A stretch of 64,000 nt of DNA from Oscillospiraceae bacterium (lineage in GTDB: Bacteria; Bacillota; Clostridia; Oscillospirales; Acutalibacteraceae), in the NCBI GenBank assembly GCA_015066625.1, contig SVOC01000001.1, positions 186,001-250,000 on the forward strand, in the 5' to 3' direction. Shown in pieces: positions 33,356-41,414 of the stretch; positions within the stretch are counted from its first letter, which is position 1; every line of letters starts with the position of its first letter. The notes beneath the pieces were generated by a model that saw nothing but the letters and a program-made list of their open reading frames with translations, had not been told where the DNA came from and did not search any database. The position numbers and the translations under genes are program-made.

Positions 33356-34279
33356 TTGGAAATACTTGTTATCACCTATTCATTTCTAGCATTTATAATT
33401 GTTGTTCTCATTGCCTCGCCCCGAGGTTTGAAAAACGATAAAAAGCAAAGCAGAATTGATAAAATAAAAGAAACGTCGGGTATGCCCGCATTTCAGGAGC
33501 TTCAGCTTTCGTTTTATGAAAGATTTATCGGCAAAGGCGTGAAGTTTGTTTCCGAAAAGCTGGGCAGATTTGCTCCAAAAAAGAAAAGTGCGGATAAAAA
33601 CAAATCCCTTGAAGCAATCCGCAAACAGCTCAGATATGCAGGAATTTTTATGGAGCCTGCGGATTTTCAGTTCATCAAATATGCGGTTCTCATCGGCGTA
33701 ATGTTTGTGACTCTGGTTGTAATAATTGCCGTTGATATGGAGCCTATGATAATGCTTCTTGTGCTTATGTGCGGTGCTCTTCTGGGAGTTATGGGACCTA
33801 CGATGTATCTCAGGTCAAGGGTTACAAGCCATCAGACGGGCATAAAAAAGCAGCTTCCCGATGCAATGGATTTGCTCTGTGTCTGTATTGAGGCAGGTTT
33901 AAGCTTTGATGCGGCGCTTCTTAAAGTGTCACAGAAGCTGAAAGGACCTTTCATTGACGAGTTGCTTATGGTTTACAGAGAAATCCAGATGGGCAGAACA
34001 CGAAGGGCGGCTTTGCAGAATCTTTGCGATGCCACAAATCTTGAAGAGCTGAAAACCTTTGCATCCGCACTTGTTCAGGCGGAACAGCTGGGTATACCTA
34101 TTAATAATGTAATGAGAGCCCAGTCGGAACAGCTTCGTACGGAACGCAGTCAGCAGGCGAAGGAAAAGGGTATGAAGGCATCAATCAAAATGCTTTTACC
34201 CATGCTCCTGTTCATATTCCCTGTTGTATTCATAATCCTTATGGGCCCCACGGTGCTGAATATTATCGAAACATTTTAA
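33356..34279 (+). CDS. tadC: TadC inner-membrane platform protein
   Basis: The second F-domain protein of the platform, 307 residues. DAMDLLCVCIEAGLSFDAAL and the C-terminal KMLLPMLLFIFPVVF helix are family-like. The start chosen is TTG at 33356, nine bases or so after GAGGTGAGG; the in-frame GTG at 33347 is part of that site. Starts 16 bp after tadB. Confidence 0.9.
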   Translation: MEILVITYSFLAFIIVVLIASPRGLKNDKKQSRIDKIKETSGMPAFQELQLSFYERFIGKGVKFVSEKLGRFAPKKKSADKNKSLEAIRKQLRYAGIFMEPADFQFIKYAVLIGVMFVTLVVIIAVDMEPMIMLLVLMCGALLGVMGPTMYLRSRVTSHQTGIKKQLPDAMDLLCVCIEAGLSFDAALLKVSQKLKGPFIDELLMVYREIQMGRTRRAALQNLCDATNLEELKTFASALVQAEQLGIPINNVMRAQSEQLRTERSQQAKEKGMKASIKMLLPMLLFIFPVVFIILMGPTVLNIIETF

Positions 34280-34290
34280 CGGTGTATGCT

Positions 34291-34653
34291 ATGAAAAAAG
34301 CAATAATCAGAAAAAACGGAATAACTCTTACTGAAAACTGTCAGGTTGCCGACAGCTTTTTCACAAGGTTCAAGGGACTTATGTTCAGGCGTTCAATTCC
34401 CGATGACTACGCCCTGCATATAACTCCCTGCAATCAGGTGCATATGCTCAATATGCGGTTCCCCATTGATGTCATTTATCTTGATGCTTCGGGCACGGTG
34501 GTGAAAATCGACGAAAACGTGCAGCCGGGTAAAATATGCAAAACGGTTAAAAATGCAAAAAGCGTGATTGAGGTTACAGGCTTTTACAGTTCGGAAAATA
34601 ATATCCGTCAGGGCGATATGATTGAGGTCAGTCTGACAGGAGGGAACATATGA
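34291..34653 (+). CDS. DUF192 family protein in the Tad operon
   Basis: The 120 residues match DUF192: RFKGLMFRRSIP near the N-terminus, then LNMRFPIDVIYLD and the loop VVEIDENVQPG-like VVKIDENVQPGK. No signal peptide is visible, unlike many family members. DUF192 proteins are small beta-barrels of unclear role and are often found near Tad/pilus genes in Gram-positive bacteria. The ATG at 34291 is preferred to the GTG at 34282, which lies in the ribosome binding site. Its stop overlaps the next start (ATGA). Confidence 0.85.
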   Translation: MKKAIIRKNGITLTENCQVADSFFTRFKGLMFRRSIPDDYALHITPCNQVHMLNMRFPIDVIYLDASGTVVKIDENVQPGKICKTVKNAKSVIEVTGFYSSENNIRQGDMIEVSLTGGNI

Positions 34654-35603
34654 AAAACTCAAAAAACGGCAAGGCTTCTCCCGAAGTCAATTCCGAAAAA
34701 ATAAGAAATAAAAATACCGATAACGGCGGTCTTGCCTTCAAAAAGGTGCTTTACGGCTATGACCCGGAGGAAGTTGCATCATATATAAATGAACTCAGCG
34801 AAACCGCTGAGGCTTCGGCAAAAAACTATGAGCTCAAACTTTCTGCAATCAAGGAAGAGCTTGTGCTTTCAAACCGTGAAAGGGATTCCTATGCAGAAAA
34901 ATACAGGAAAAGCAAAATGACTCAGAAGCCTTCCGAAACAAAGAAAACGGAAGATAAAACCGATTTTGAAAAAGTTATTGCAGAATATAAAAGTAAGCTT
35001 GAACAGGCGGTTTCCGAAAATGCTTTGCTCAGCGAAAAGCTTGCGGAAAAAGGGCAGGATGATGAAAAGGAAAAAATAATCGCAGCCCTTGAAACCGAAA
35101 ACGTAAATCTGCGGAAAACCGCCGATGCACTGAAAGGTGAAAATTCTTCGCTGAGTGCAAAGGCTGAAAAATACGACGGACTTTTTGAACAGTACGGCGC
35201 CTTGCTTTCACAGCTTGAACTCCTGAAAGCCGAAAACGAATCAAGGACGGCACGCCTTGAAGAAAAAGAAACCGAGCTTGCAAAGAAGCTTGATGAACTT
35301 AAAGCAGTGCAGGGCGAATATGAGGAGTCAAAGAAAAAATCCGCTGAATATGAGGCGGAAAAAACCGTGCTTGAATGCCGTATTTCGGAGCTTGAAAAGG
35401 AAAATGCAAAGCTTAAAGAAACAGGCGAGGCACAGGCAAAGGAATATGCGGAAAAAATCACTCTGCTTGAAAATGAATGCGCAACGGGCAGGCTTGAAAT
35501 GCAAAAGGAGCAGAAGCTCCGTGCCTACCATATAAGCCAGGCAGAAAATGCTGTTGAAGAGCTTTCACGTCAGCTTGAGCAGATAAAAAATACATTGGGA
35601 TAA
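34650..35603 (+). CDS. DivIVA-like coiled-coil protein in the Tad operon
   Basis: The N-terminus has LAFKKVLYGYDPEEVASYI (about 28-46), close to the DivIVA/GpsB lipid-binding domain in which a Gly-Tyr-Asp turn is followed by a helix. The rest (about 60-315) is a long, nearly unbroken coiled coil rich in Glu, Lys, Ala and Leu. DivIVA proteins mark cell poles and septa, so this one may place the pilus machine. It is not the housekeeping DivIVA of the cell-division cluster. Not recognised as a known Tad component. It overlaps the DUF192 gene by 4 bp. Confidence 0.75.
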   Translation: MKNSKNGKASPEVNSEKIRNKNTDNGGLAFKKVLYGYDPEEVASYINELSETAEASAKNYELKLSAIKEELVLSNRERDSYAEKYRKSKMTQKPSETKKTEDKTDFEKVIAEYKSKLEQAVSENALLSEKLAEKGQDDEKEKIIAALETENVNLRKTADALKGENSSLSAKAEKYDGLFEQYGALLSQLELLKAENESRTARLEEKETELAKKLDELKAVQGEYEESKKKSAEYEAEKTVLECRISELEKENAKLKETGEAQAKEYAEKITLLENECATGRLEMQKEQKLRAYHISQAENAVEELSRQLEQIKNTLG

Positions 35604-35636
35604 AACAAACTGCAATCCTGAAAAGGGGCGAGTTTT

Positions 35637-37403
35637 ATGTTTGAGAAAATAAAAAGAAAAATCTGTTTCAAAAAATTTGCAAAGGCGGAAGACGGCGCGG
35701 TTATGATTGTTGCCGCACTGAGCCTTGTTGCCTTCCTTTCCGTTGTTTCGCTGGTAACGGATATGGGTCTTAAATACCATCAGAAGAGCAAGCTGCAAAG
35801 TGCAATGGATTCGGCGGCACTTGCGGCTGTCAGATATATGCCCGACGAAGGGAAAGCAAGGTCTGTTGCACTTGAATATGTTGAAAAAAACGGATTTTCC
35901 GCAGATGACGTTACGGTTGAATTCCCTACCGATGATACGGTCAGGGTTTCCGACGCAATAGAGGGCAAAACAATTTTTGCAAGCCTTTTTGATGTTGATT
36001 CCGTGCTTATCAAAGCCAAGGCGGCGGCAAAATATGTTGATAAAAATATGGCGGTGGATTTCGATTATCTTATGTTTTACGGCGATAATTCCCAATTCAC
36101 CCTGAACGGCGGATATAACATCGGCGGCAGCATTTTCGGTAACGGCAATGTCCACGCTGACGGCGGTGCGGGCAGCAGTATATCAGGCACCGTTTTTTCT
36201 GCACAGAACGCAACCTATAATCAGTACAGCGTTACCGTAGGCGGCGTGAAAAACAATGCAGGCAAACATCCTATGCCCGATTTTGACGAAACAATAATGT
36301 CCGTTGTTCCTGCGGCAAACGAAGGGGTTTTCGGCAAAACATACAGCCATATCAGTGCAAGCGGAAGATATCTCAACAGATATTCCGCAGGCACGTCACT
36401 TAACTCAGTTATAACGATTAATGGTAGTACATACTGTTCAGGCAGCCTTGCCACGGGCTACAGCTCGGAGCTTATGACGGTTTACGGCGATTTGTATGTT
36501 GAAGGCGATTTTACTCCCCAGTGCCCCGTTTACGTTACCGGTAATGTTTATGTAGGTGGAAATATTGTAACCTCCTGGGGCAAGGATTTCAAGGTGGGAG
36601 GTAATGTTTATGTTGAAGGCAATGCTTCTCTTCAGGGCAACACATCGGTTTACGGCGAATATTTTTACATCGGCGGCAACCTCGAAAGAGGTTCAACATA
36701 CAATCTGCTGTGCGAATGTGAAACATATGTAAACGGCAATATCCGTCTTGACGGTAAATCAACTCTCAACGGTGATGTTTACTGCTGCGGCAATTTTGTC
36801 AAAGGCGGCAGCACATCAATGAATATAAGGGGCAATGCTTTTACCCGAGGAAAGCTTGATTGGCAAAGCGGCGGCACAAATGTAAAGGGCGATGTTTTTG
36901 TTTTCGGGAACGGTACTGTGTCCGGTGAAGACGGTGCAATTATCAGCGGTCCTTTTACTCTTGACGGTGACCTTTACAACGAAAAAGGCGGGCTTAATCT
37001 TTCGGGTCAGGGTACTTATCTTATGAGAAGCGTGATTTACAGCGGCGGCTCAATTTCAACCAATCAGGGTTCAAGCGGAATTTACCTTAACGGCTGTATG
37101 ATAGCCGAGGATGATGTTAAAATCGGCGGCAGCACCCATTCATATAATGAAGGCGGTGCAACCCTTTCGATTTATTCAAGAAAAGGGGATGTTACTCTCT
37201 ATTCACAGCAGGGAGGCTTTGAGCTCTGGGGTATAATTTATGCACCCGAAGGCAATGTTGACCTTGCTACGGGTACCTTTGATATTCACGGCAGCGTTAT
37301 CGGCGACACAATAAGCTGTACCCCCGGCGGACTTACAATGAGCTATAACGACAGGGAGTTACCCTATGCGAAAAAAATAAAAACGGCAGTTCTTATTGAG
37401 TAA
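35637..37403 (+). CDS. TadG-like protein with large repetitive beta-solenoid-like region
   Basis: The N-terminus (about 12-65) is the Tad pseudopilin/TadG type: DGAVMIVAALSLVAFLSV, then QKSKLQSAMDSAALAAVRYM. From about residue 150 to 560 the protein is made of short repeats of the form GNVYVGGN, GGNVYVEGN, NGNIRLDG, KGDVFVFGN, which resemble bactofilin or beta-helix adhesin repeats. It contains many Gly, Asn and Tyr. The 588 residues are likely exposed on the surface as a tip adhesin or a scaffold; this is inferred. Last gene of the operon, followed by a terminator. Confidence 0.8.
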   Translation: MFEKIKRKICFKKFAKAEDGAVMIVAALSLVAFLSVVSLVTDMGLKYHQKSKLQSAMDSAALAAVRYMPDEGKARSVALEYVEKNGFSADDVTVEFPTDDTVRVSDAIEGKTIFASLFDVDSVLIKAKAAAKYVDKNMAVDFDYLMFYGDNSQFTLNGGYNIGGSIFGNGNVHADGGAGSSISGTVFSAQNATYNQYSVTVGGVKNNAGKHPMPDFDETIMSVVPAANEGVFGKTYSHISASGRYLNRYSAGTSLNSVITINGSTYCSGSLATGYSSELMTVYGDLYVEGDFTPQCPVYVTGNVYVGGNIVTSWGKDFKVGGNVYVEGNASLQGNTSVYGEYFYIGGNLERGSTYNLLCECETYVNGNIRLDGKSTLNGDVYCCGNFVKGGSTSMNIRGNAFTRGKLDWQSGGTNVKGDVFVFGNGTVSGEDGAIISGPFTLDGDLYNEKGGLNLSGQGTYLMRSVIYSGGSISTNQGSSGIYLNGCMIAEDDVKIGGSTHSYNEGGATLSIYSRKGDVTLYSQQGGFELWGIIYAPEGNVDLATGTFDIHGSVIGDTISCTPGGLTMSYNDRELPYAKKIKTAVLIE

Positions 37404-37407
37404 TCCC

Positions 37408-37438
37408 AAGCCGCAGTCGGATTGACTGCGGCTTTTTT
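37408..37438 (+). terminator. Terminator of the Tad operon
   Basis: Perfect 11-bp stem AAGCCGCAGTC / GACTGCGGCTT with a run of T. Confidence 0.9.
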
Positions 37439-37441
37439 GTG

Positions 37442-37457
37442 TGCTATATTAATAGCA
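37442..37457. promoter_or_regulatory. Palindrome upstream of the HAD phosphatase gene (possible operator)
   Basis: TGCTAT-ATTA-ATAGCA: two perfect 6-base arms around four bases. It lies between a weak TTGTGT (37437) and TATATA (37461), where a repressor would block polymerase. Confidence 0.35.
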
Positions 37458-37485
37458 TACTATATATTATATATCGGGTGAGTCT

Positions 37486-38226
37486 ATGAAGATAATTGCA
37501 AGTGATTACGACGGAACCTTCAATCACGGAGGCATTGACGATGTTAAAAGAGATGCGGTGAAACGCTGGCGTAAAGCAGGCAATCTTTTCGGAATTGTCA
37601 GCGGCAGGGGAGCGGAAGATCTGATTTATCTTCCTGAAAGAAATAATTTTGAATTTGATTTCCTTCTGGCCTCAAACGGTGCGGTTATTCTGAATACCGA
37701 CGGCACCGTCAGGGCGGATTCACGGTGTGACGGCAGTCTGGCAAAACCTCTTCTTGAATTCATTATGAGTATCGGTTGTGATTGGGCAAGCGTTCACACA
37801 AAATTCAGGTGTGTTATCGATGAACGAGACGATGAACGCCTTGAAGGTGAGTTTACCCTTGAAACTTTGCCTGAAATCCCCTGGTTTAACCAGATAAGCA
37901 CAATTTTGCCTGATGATGAGGGTGCGGCAAAGGTGACGGTGGCGGTAAAAGAGCACTTCGGCAAAGTGCTTAACCCTCTGCAAAACGGCAGATGCATAGA
38001 TATTGTGTCTGCAGATATGAATAAGGCAAAGGGTCTTTATAATTTTCTTGAGCTTATCGGCGCCGATTATGATGACCTGATTACCGTAGGAGATAACATC
38101 AATGATATTGATATGATAGCCGAATTCCGTTCATACGCAATGGAAAACGGAGTTGATGAGGTCAAGGCGGTTGCGGATTACATTACAGTCGGAATAACCG
38201 AGATTATAGAAAAAGAGCTTGCTTGA
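37486..38226 (+). CDS. HAD-superfamily phosphatase (Cof type)
   Basis: A 246-residue sugar-phosphate or nucleotide phosphatase. Motif I is SDYDGTFN (about 5-12) with the nucleophilic Asp, motif II is GIVSGRG, and motif IV is VGDNINDIDM (about 204-213), as in Cof-type class IIB enzymes with a cap domain. GGGTGAG precedes the ATG. It stands alone; the substrate is unknown. Confidence 0.9.
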   Translation: MKIIASDYDGTFNHGGIDDVKRDAVKRWRKAGNLFGIVSGRGAEDLIYLPERNNFEFDFLLASNGAVILNTDGTVRADSRCDGSLAKPLLEFIMSIGCDWASVHTKFRCVIDERDDERLEGEFTLETLPEIPWFNQISTILPDDEGAAKVTVAVKEHFGKVLNPLQNGRCIDIVSADMNKAKGLYNFLELIGADYDDLITVGDNINDIDMIAEFRSYAMENGVDEVKAVADYITVGITEIIEKELA

Positions 38227-38243
38227 TACAGAATATACAGGAT

Positions 38244-38285
38244 CGCTTTATGCAGTGTGAATGAACTGCGTAAGGCGGTTTTTTA
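38244..38285 (+). terminator. Terminator after the HAD phosphatase
   Basis: Stem CGCTTTATGCAGT / ACTGCGTAAGGCG (with G-T pairs), then GTTTTTTA. Confidence 0.75.
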
Positions 38286-38302
38286 TGTGAAATTTTTAAA
38301 GG

Positions 38303-38331
38303 TTGACGGTTTGACATAAATAATATATAAT
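38303..38331 (+). promoter_or_regulatory. Predicted promoter of lon
   Basis: TTGACG, 17 bp, TATAAT. A second TTGACA at 38311 forms a short direct repeat with it. Confidence 0.7.
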
Positions 38332-38397
38332 ATTATGTTAAGAAAGTATTATTTTCATAATATGATGGTTGTTTATATATTACCCAAGGAGATATTT

Positions 38398-40809
38398 ATG
38401 ATTGAAAGAGAAGATTTGATATTGATGCCTGCAGTGGCACTCAGGGGACTCGTTGTATTCCCCAATATGTTTATTCACTTTGATGTGGGCAGAGAAAAAT
38501 CCATAAACGCCCTCAAAAAAGCTATGGATACCGACCAGGAAATTTTTCTTGTGACACAGAAGGATATTTCCGTTGATGACCCCGATTACGGCGAGCTTTA
38601 CGAAATAGGTGTTATTGCAAGCGTAAAGCAGGTGCTGAAGCTTCCGGGCAAAAGCGGAAATGTGCGCGTTGCGGTTGAAGGTATACGCAGAGCAAGGCTT
38701 ATTCAGGGTCTTAATCCTGAAAAGGGCAATTACCTGAGAGCTATGGTTTTTCCCATTGAAGAGCCTGCAATTCGCAGTGACAAGTCGGATTATGCAAAGG
38801 CACTTGTACGCCACACAAAAGATATTTTTGCCGAATACACGGACTGCGCACCCCAGCTCCCTGCAGACATCGTAACGGGCGTTATGCAGAAGAATGAGCC
38901 CGGTGAGCTTGCGGACTATATCGCAGGCAACATTATGCTTGAATATGAAGACAGACAGCACATTCTTTCGTTTATCAATCCCATAAAAAGGCTTGAAGAA
39001 ATGTGCGTTATGCTTGCAAACGAGGGCAATCTGCTTTCACTTGAAGCGGAAATCGGCGATAAGGTGCAGGAGCAGATTGATAAAAACCAGCGTGAATATT
39101 ATCTGCGTGAGCAGATGAAGGTTATATCCGCAGAGCTTGGCGGCGGTGTTTCGCAGGAGGAAGAGCTTGATTATTTCCGTGAAACCATTTTTAATCTCAA
39201 AGCTCCCGATGAGGTTAAGGAAAAGCTTTTCAAGGAATGTGACAGGCTTGAAAAGTATTCACCTTCATCACCTGAGGCTGCGGTAAGCAGAAATTATATT
39301 GAAACCTGCCTTGCGCTGCCCTGGAATAACTTCACCGAAGAGAATACGGATATTGCAAAATCAAGAAAAATTCTTGAAGACGACCATTACGGTCTTGAAA
39401 AAATAAAAAGAAGAATTCTGGAATACCTTGCTGTCAGAGTTATGGCGCCTGATATCAAAGGTCAGATTATCTGCCTTGTAGGACCTCCCGGTGTGGGTAA
39501 AACCTCAATAGCACGCTCAGTTGCAAGAGCAACGGGCAGGGAGTATGTGAGAATTTCTCTTGGCGGTGTTAAGGACGAAGCTGAAATCCGAGGTCACAGA
39601 AAGACTTATATCGGTTCAATGCCGGGCAGAATTATTGACGCCATGAAGCAGGCGGGCACAAGCAACCCTCTTGTTCTTCTTGATGAGGTTGATAAGCTTT
39701 CGTCCGATTATAAAGGCGATCCCACATCGGCACTGCTTGAAGTGCTTGACCCCGAACAGAACTCAACATTCAGAGATCACTACATTGAACTGCCTTTCGA
39801 CCTGAGTAAGGTGATGTTTATCACAACCGCAAATGTTGAGGCGAATATTCCCGACCCTCTGCGTGACAGAATGGAAATCATTGAGCTTGGCAGCTACACG
39901 GCGGAAGAAAAATTCAATATTGCAAGAAAGCATCTTATACCCAAACAGATGAAACGCCATGGGCTCAAAACCGCAAATTTCAGAATTACGGATAAGGCGG
40001 TAAGGCTTGTTATTGAAGGCTACACCAAAGAAGCGGGTGTAAGAGCACTTGAACAGAATATTGCCGCAATATGCCGAAAAGCGGTTGTGCGTATTGTTGA
40101 AGGTGAGGCGGAGAAGATTTCCGTGAAACCCGAAACCGTTGAAGAAATGCTGGGTACACGCAAATTCAAGGCGGATGAAATTATCCGCGAAAATGAAGTG
40201 GGTGTTGTAAACGGTCTTGCATGGACTTCTGTAGGCGGCGATATGCTTGAAATCGAAACTGCCGTGCTCAAAGGCAGCGGCAAGCTTGAGCTTACGGGCT
40301 CTCTGGGCGATGTTATGCAGGAGAGTGCAAAGGCGGCTGTAAGCTACATACGCTCAAAGGCGGAGTCGCTGCCCATAAACGGCGATTTTTATAAAGAATG
40401 CGATATTCATATTCACGTGCCCGAGGGTGCAACTCCCAAGGACGGACCGTCGGCAGGCGTAACAATTGCAACCTCTCTTGTTTCTGCACTGACGGGCAGA
40501 AAGGTACGCAAGGATGTGGCAATGACGGGTGAGATAACTCTCAGAGGCAGAGTTCTCCCCATCGGCGGACTCAAAGAAAAATCAATGGCGGCATACAGAG
40601 CAGGCATAAAAACCGTTGTTATTCCTTATGATAATATTCCCGACCTTGATGAGGTTGACCCCAAGGTTAAAGAAACGGTAACCTTTGAGCCTGTGAAAAC
40701 CGTTGAAGCGGTGTGGGATATTGCTCTTGAAAAAGAAGAAAAGCCTGCGAAGAAGCAGTCGGCACATGTTGAAATGGGCAAACCTGTGCGTGCCGCAATA
40801 ACACAGTGA
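38398..40809 (+). CDS. lon: ATP-dependent protease Lon
   Basis: Hexameric cytoplasmic protease that degrades damaged and regulatory proteins. The 803-residue protein has the N-terminal LON substrate domain (about 8-205), the AAA+ module with Walker A GPPGVGKTS (about 361-369) and Walker B LVLLDEVDK, and the C-terminal protease with Ser in KDGPSAG (about 683) and Lys in GLKEK (about 726). The ATG at 38398 follows AAGGAGA; an in-frame ATG at 38335 overlaps the promoter and is rejected. It heads a run of closely spaced genes starting with engB. Confidence 0.97.
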   Translation: MIEREDLILMPAVALRGLVVFPNMFIHFDVGREKSINALKKAMDTDQEIFLVTQKDISVDDPDYGELYEIGVIASVKQVLKLPGKSGNVRVAVEGIRRARLIQGLNPEKGNYLRAMVFPIEEPAIRSDKSDYAKALVRHTKDIFAEYTDCAPQLPADIVTGVMQKNEPGELADYIAGNIMLEYEDRQHILSFINPIKRLEEMCVMLANEGNLLSLEAEIGDKVQEQIDKNQREYYLREQMKVISAELGGGVSQEEELDYFRETIFNLKAPDEVKEKLFKECDRLEKYSPSSPEAAVSRNYIETCLALPWNNFTEENTDIAKSRKILEDDHYGLEKIKRRILEYLAVRVMAPDIKGQIICLVGPPGVGKTSIARSVARATGREYVRISLGGVKDEAEIRGHRKTYIGSMPGRIIDAMKQAGTSNPLVLLDEVDKLSSDYKGDPTSALLEVLDPEQNSTFRDHYIELPFDLSKVMFITTANVEANIPDPLRDRMEIIELGSYTAEEKFNIARKHLIPKQMKRHGLKTANFRITDKAVRLVIEGYTKEAGVRALEQNIAAICRKAVVRIVEGEAEKISVKPETVEEMLGTRKFKADEIIRENEVGVVNGLAWTSVGGDMLEIETAVLKGSGKLELTGSLGDVMQESAKAAVSYIRSKAESLPINGDFYKECDIHIHVPEGATPKDGPSAGVTIATSLVSALTGRKVRKDVAMTGEITLRGRVLPIGGLKEKSMAAYRAGIKTVVIPYDNIPDLDEVDPKVKETVTFEPVKTVEAVWDIALEKEEKPAKKQSAHVEMGKPVRAAITQ

Positions 40810-40824
40810 TAAGGAAAAGATAAA

Positions 40825-41412
40825 ATGAGATTTGATAAAGTAGAATTTACCGCCGCATACGGCACATCAAAGCAGCTTCCGCCTTCAAAGGAAGCGGAAA
40901 TTGTGTTTTCGGGCCGTTCAAACGTAGGCAAATCATCGCTGATAAATAAGCTTTTCAACAGAAAAAATCTTGCAAGAGTCAGCTCCGTGCCGGGCAAAAC
41001 AATAACGGTTAACTTTTTTAAAGGCGACGGCGTTTATTTCGTTGACCTGCCGGGTTACGGCTATGCAAAGCGCGATCAGGGCGAAAGAAAGAGATGGGCT
41101 GAGCTTATGGAGGGTTATTTCCATTCGGAAAGAAATATTGCCCTTGTAATTCAGCTTGTTGATATGCGCCATTCACCTACGGCGGATGATATGATGATGC
41201 TGAATTTTCTCAGGGAGTGCAAAATTCCTTTTGTCATTGCTCTGACAAAGTGTGATAAACTCAACAAAACCGAAACCGAAAAACGCAGAGAAGCCCTTGA
41301 AGAAGAGCTTAAGGAATATGCAGATGTAACAAGAATCGAATTCTCTGCCGTAAAGGGTACGGGAGTTGAGCAGGTTAAGGCTGCCGTTGAAGCGGCGATT
41401 ACGGAGGTTTAA
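40825..41412 (+). CDS. engB: Ribosome-biogenesis GTPase EngB (YsxC/YihA)
   Basis: Essential GTPase for 50S ribosome assembly. The GTP-binding motifs are in order: G1 GRSNVGKSS (about 31-39), G2 with the Thr of GKTITVN, G3 DLPGYG, G4 TKCD (about 143-146) and G5 SAVKG. 195 residues as usual. Close behind lon, an order seen in many Firmicutes. Confidence 0.97.
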   Translation: MRFDKVEFTAAYGTSKQLPPSKEAEIVFSGRSNVGKSSLINKLFNRKNLARVSSVPGKTITVNFFKGDGVYFVDLPGYGYAKRDQGERKRWAELMEGYFHSERNIALVIQLVDMRHSPTADDMMMLNFLRECKIPFVIALTKCDKLNKTETEKRREALEEELKEYADVTRIEFSAVKGTGVEQVKAAVEAAITEV

Positions 41413-41414
41413 AA

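Noticed and set aside
34922..35461. A Ser/Phe/Ala-rich minus-strand frame opposite the coiled-coil gene
   Set aside because: Serine-rich antisense frames are expected opposite Glu/Lys/Ala coiled-coil coding sequence.
38303..38316. TTGAC direct repeat before lon as a CtsR heat-shock operator
   Set aside because: CtsR repeats are seven bases with a start-to-start distance of ten; these are eight apart and do not match the heptad.
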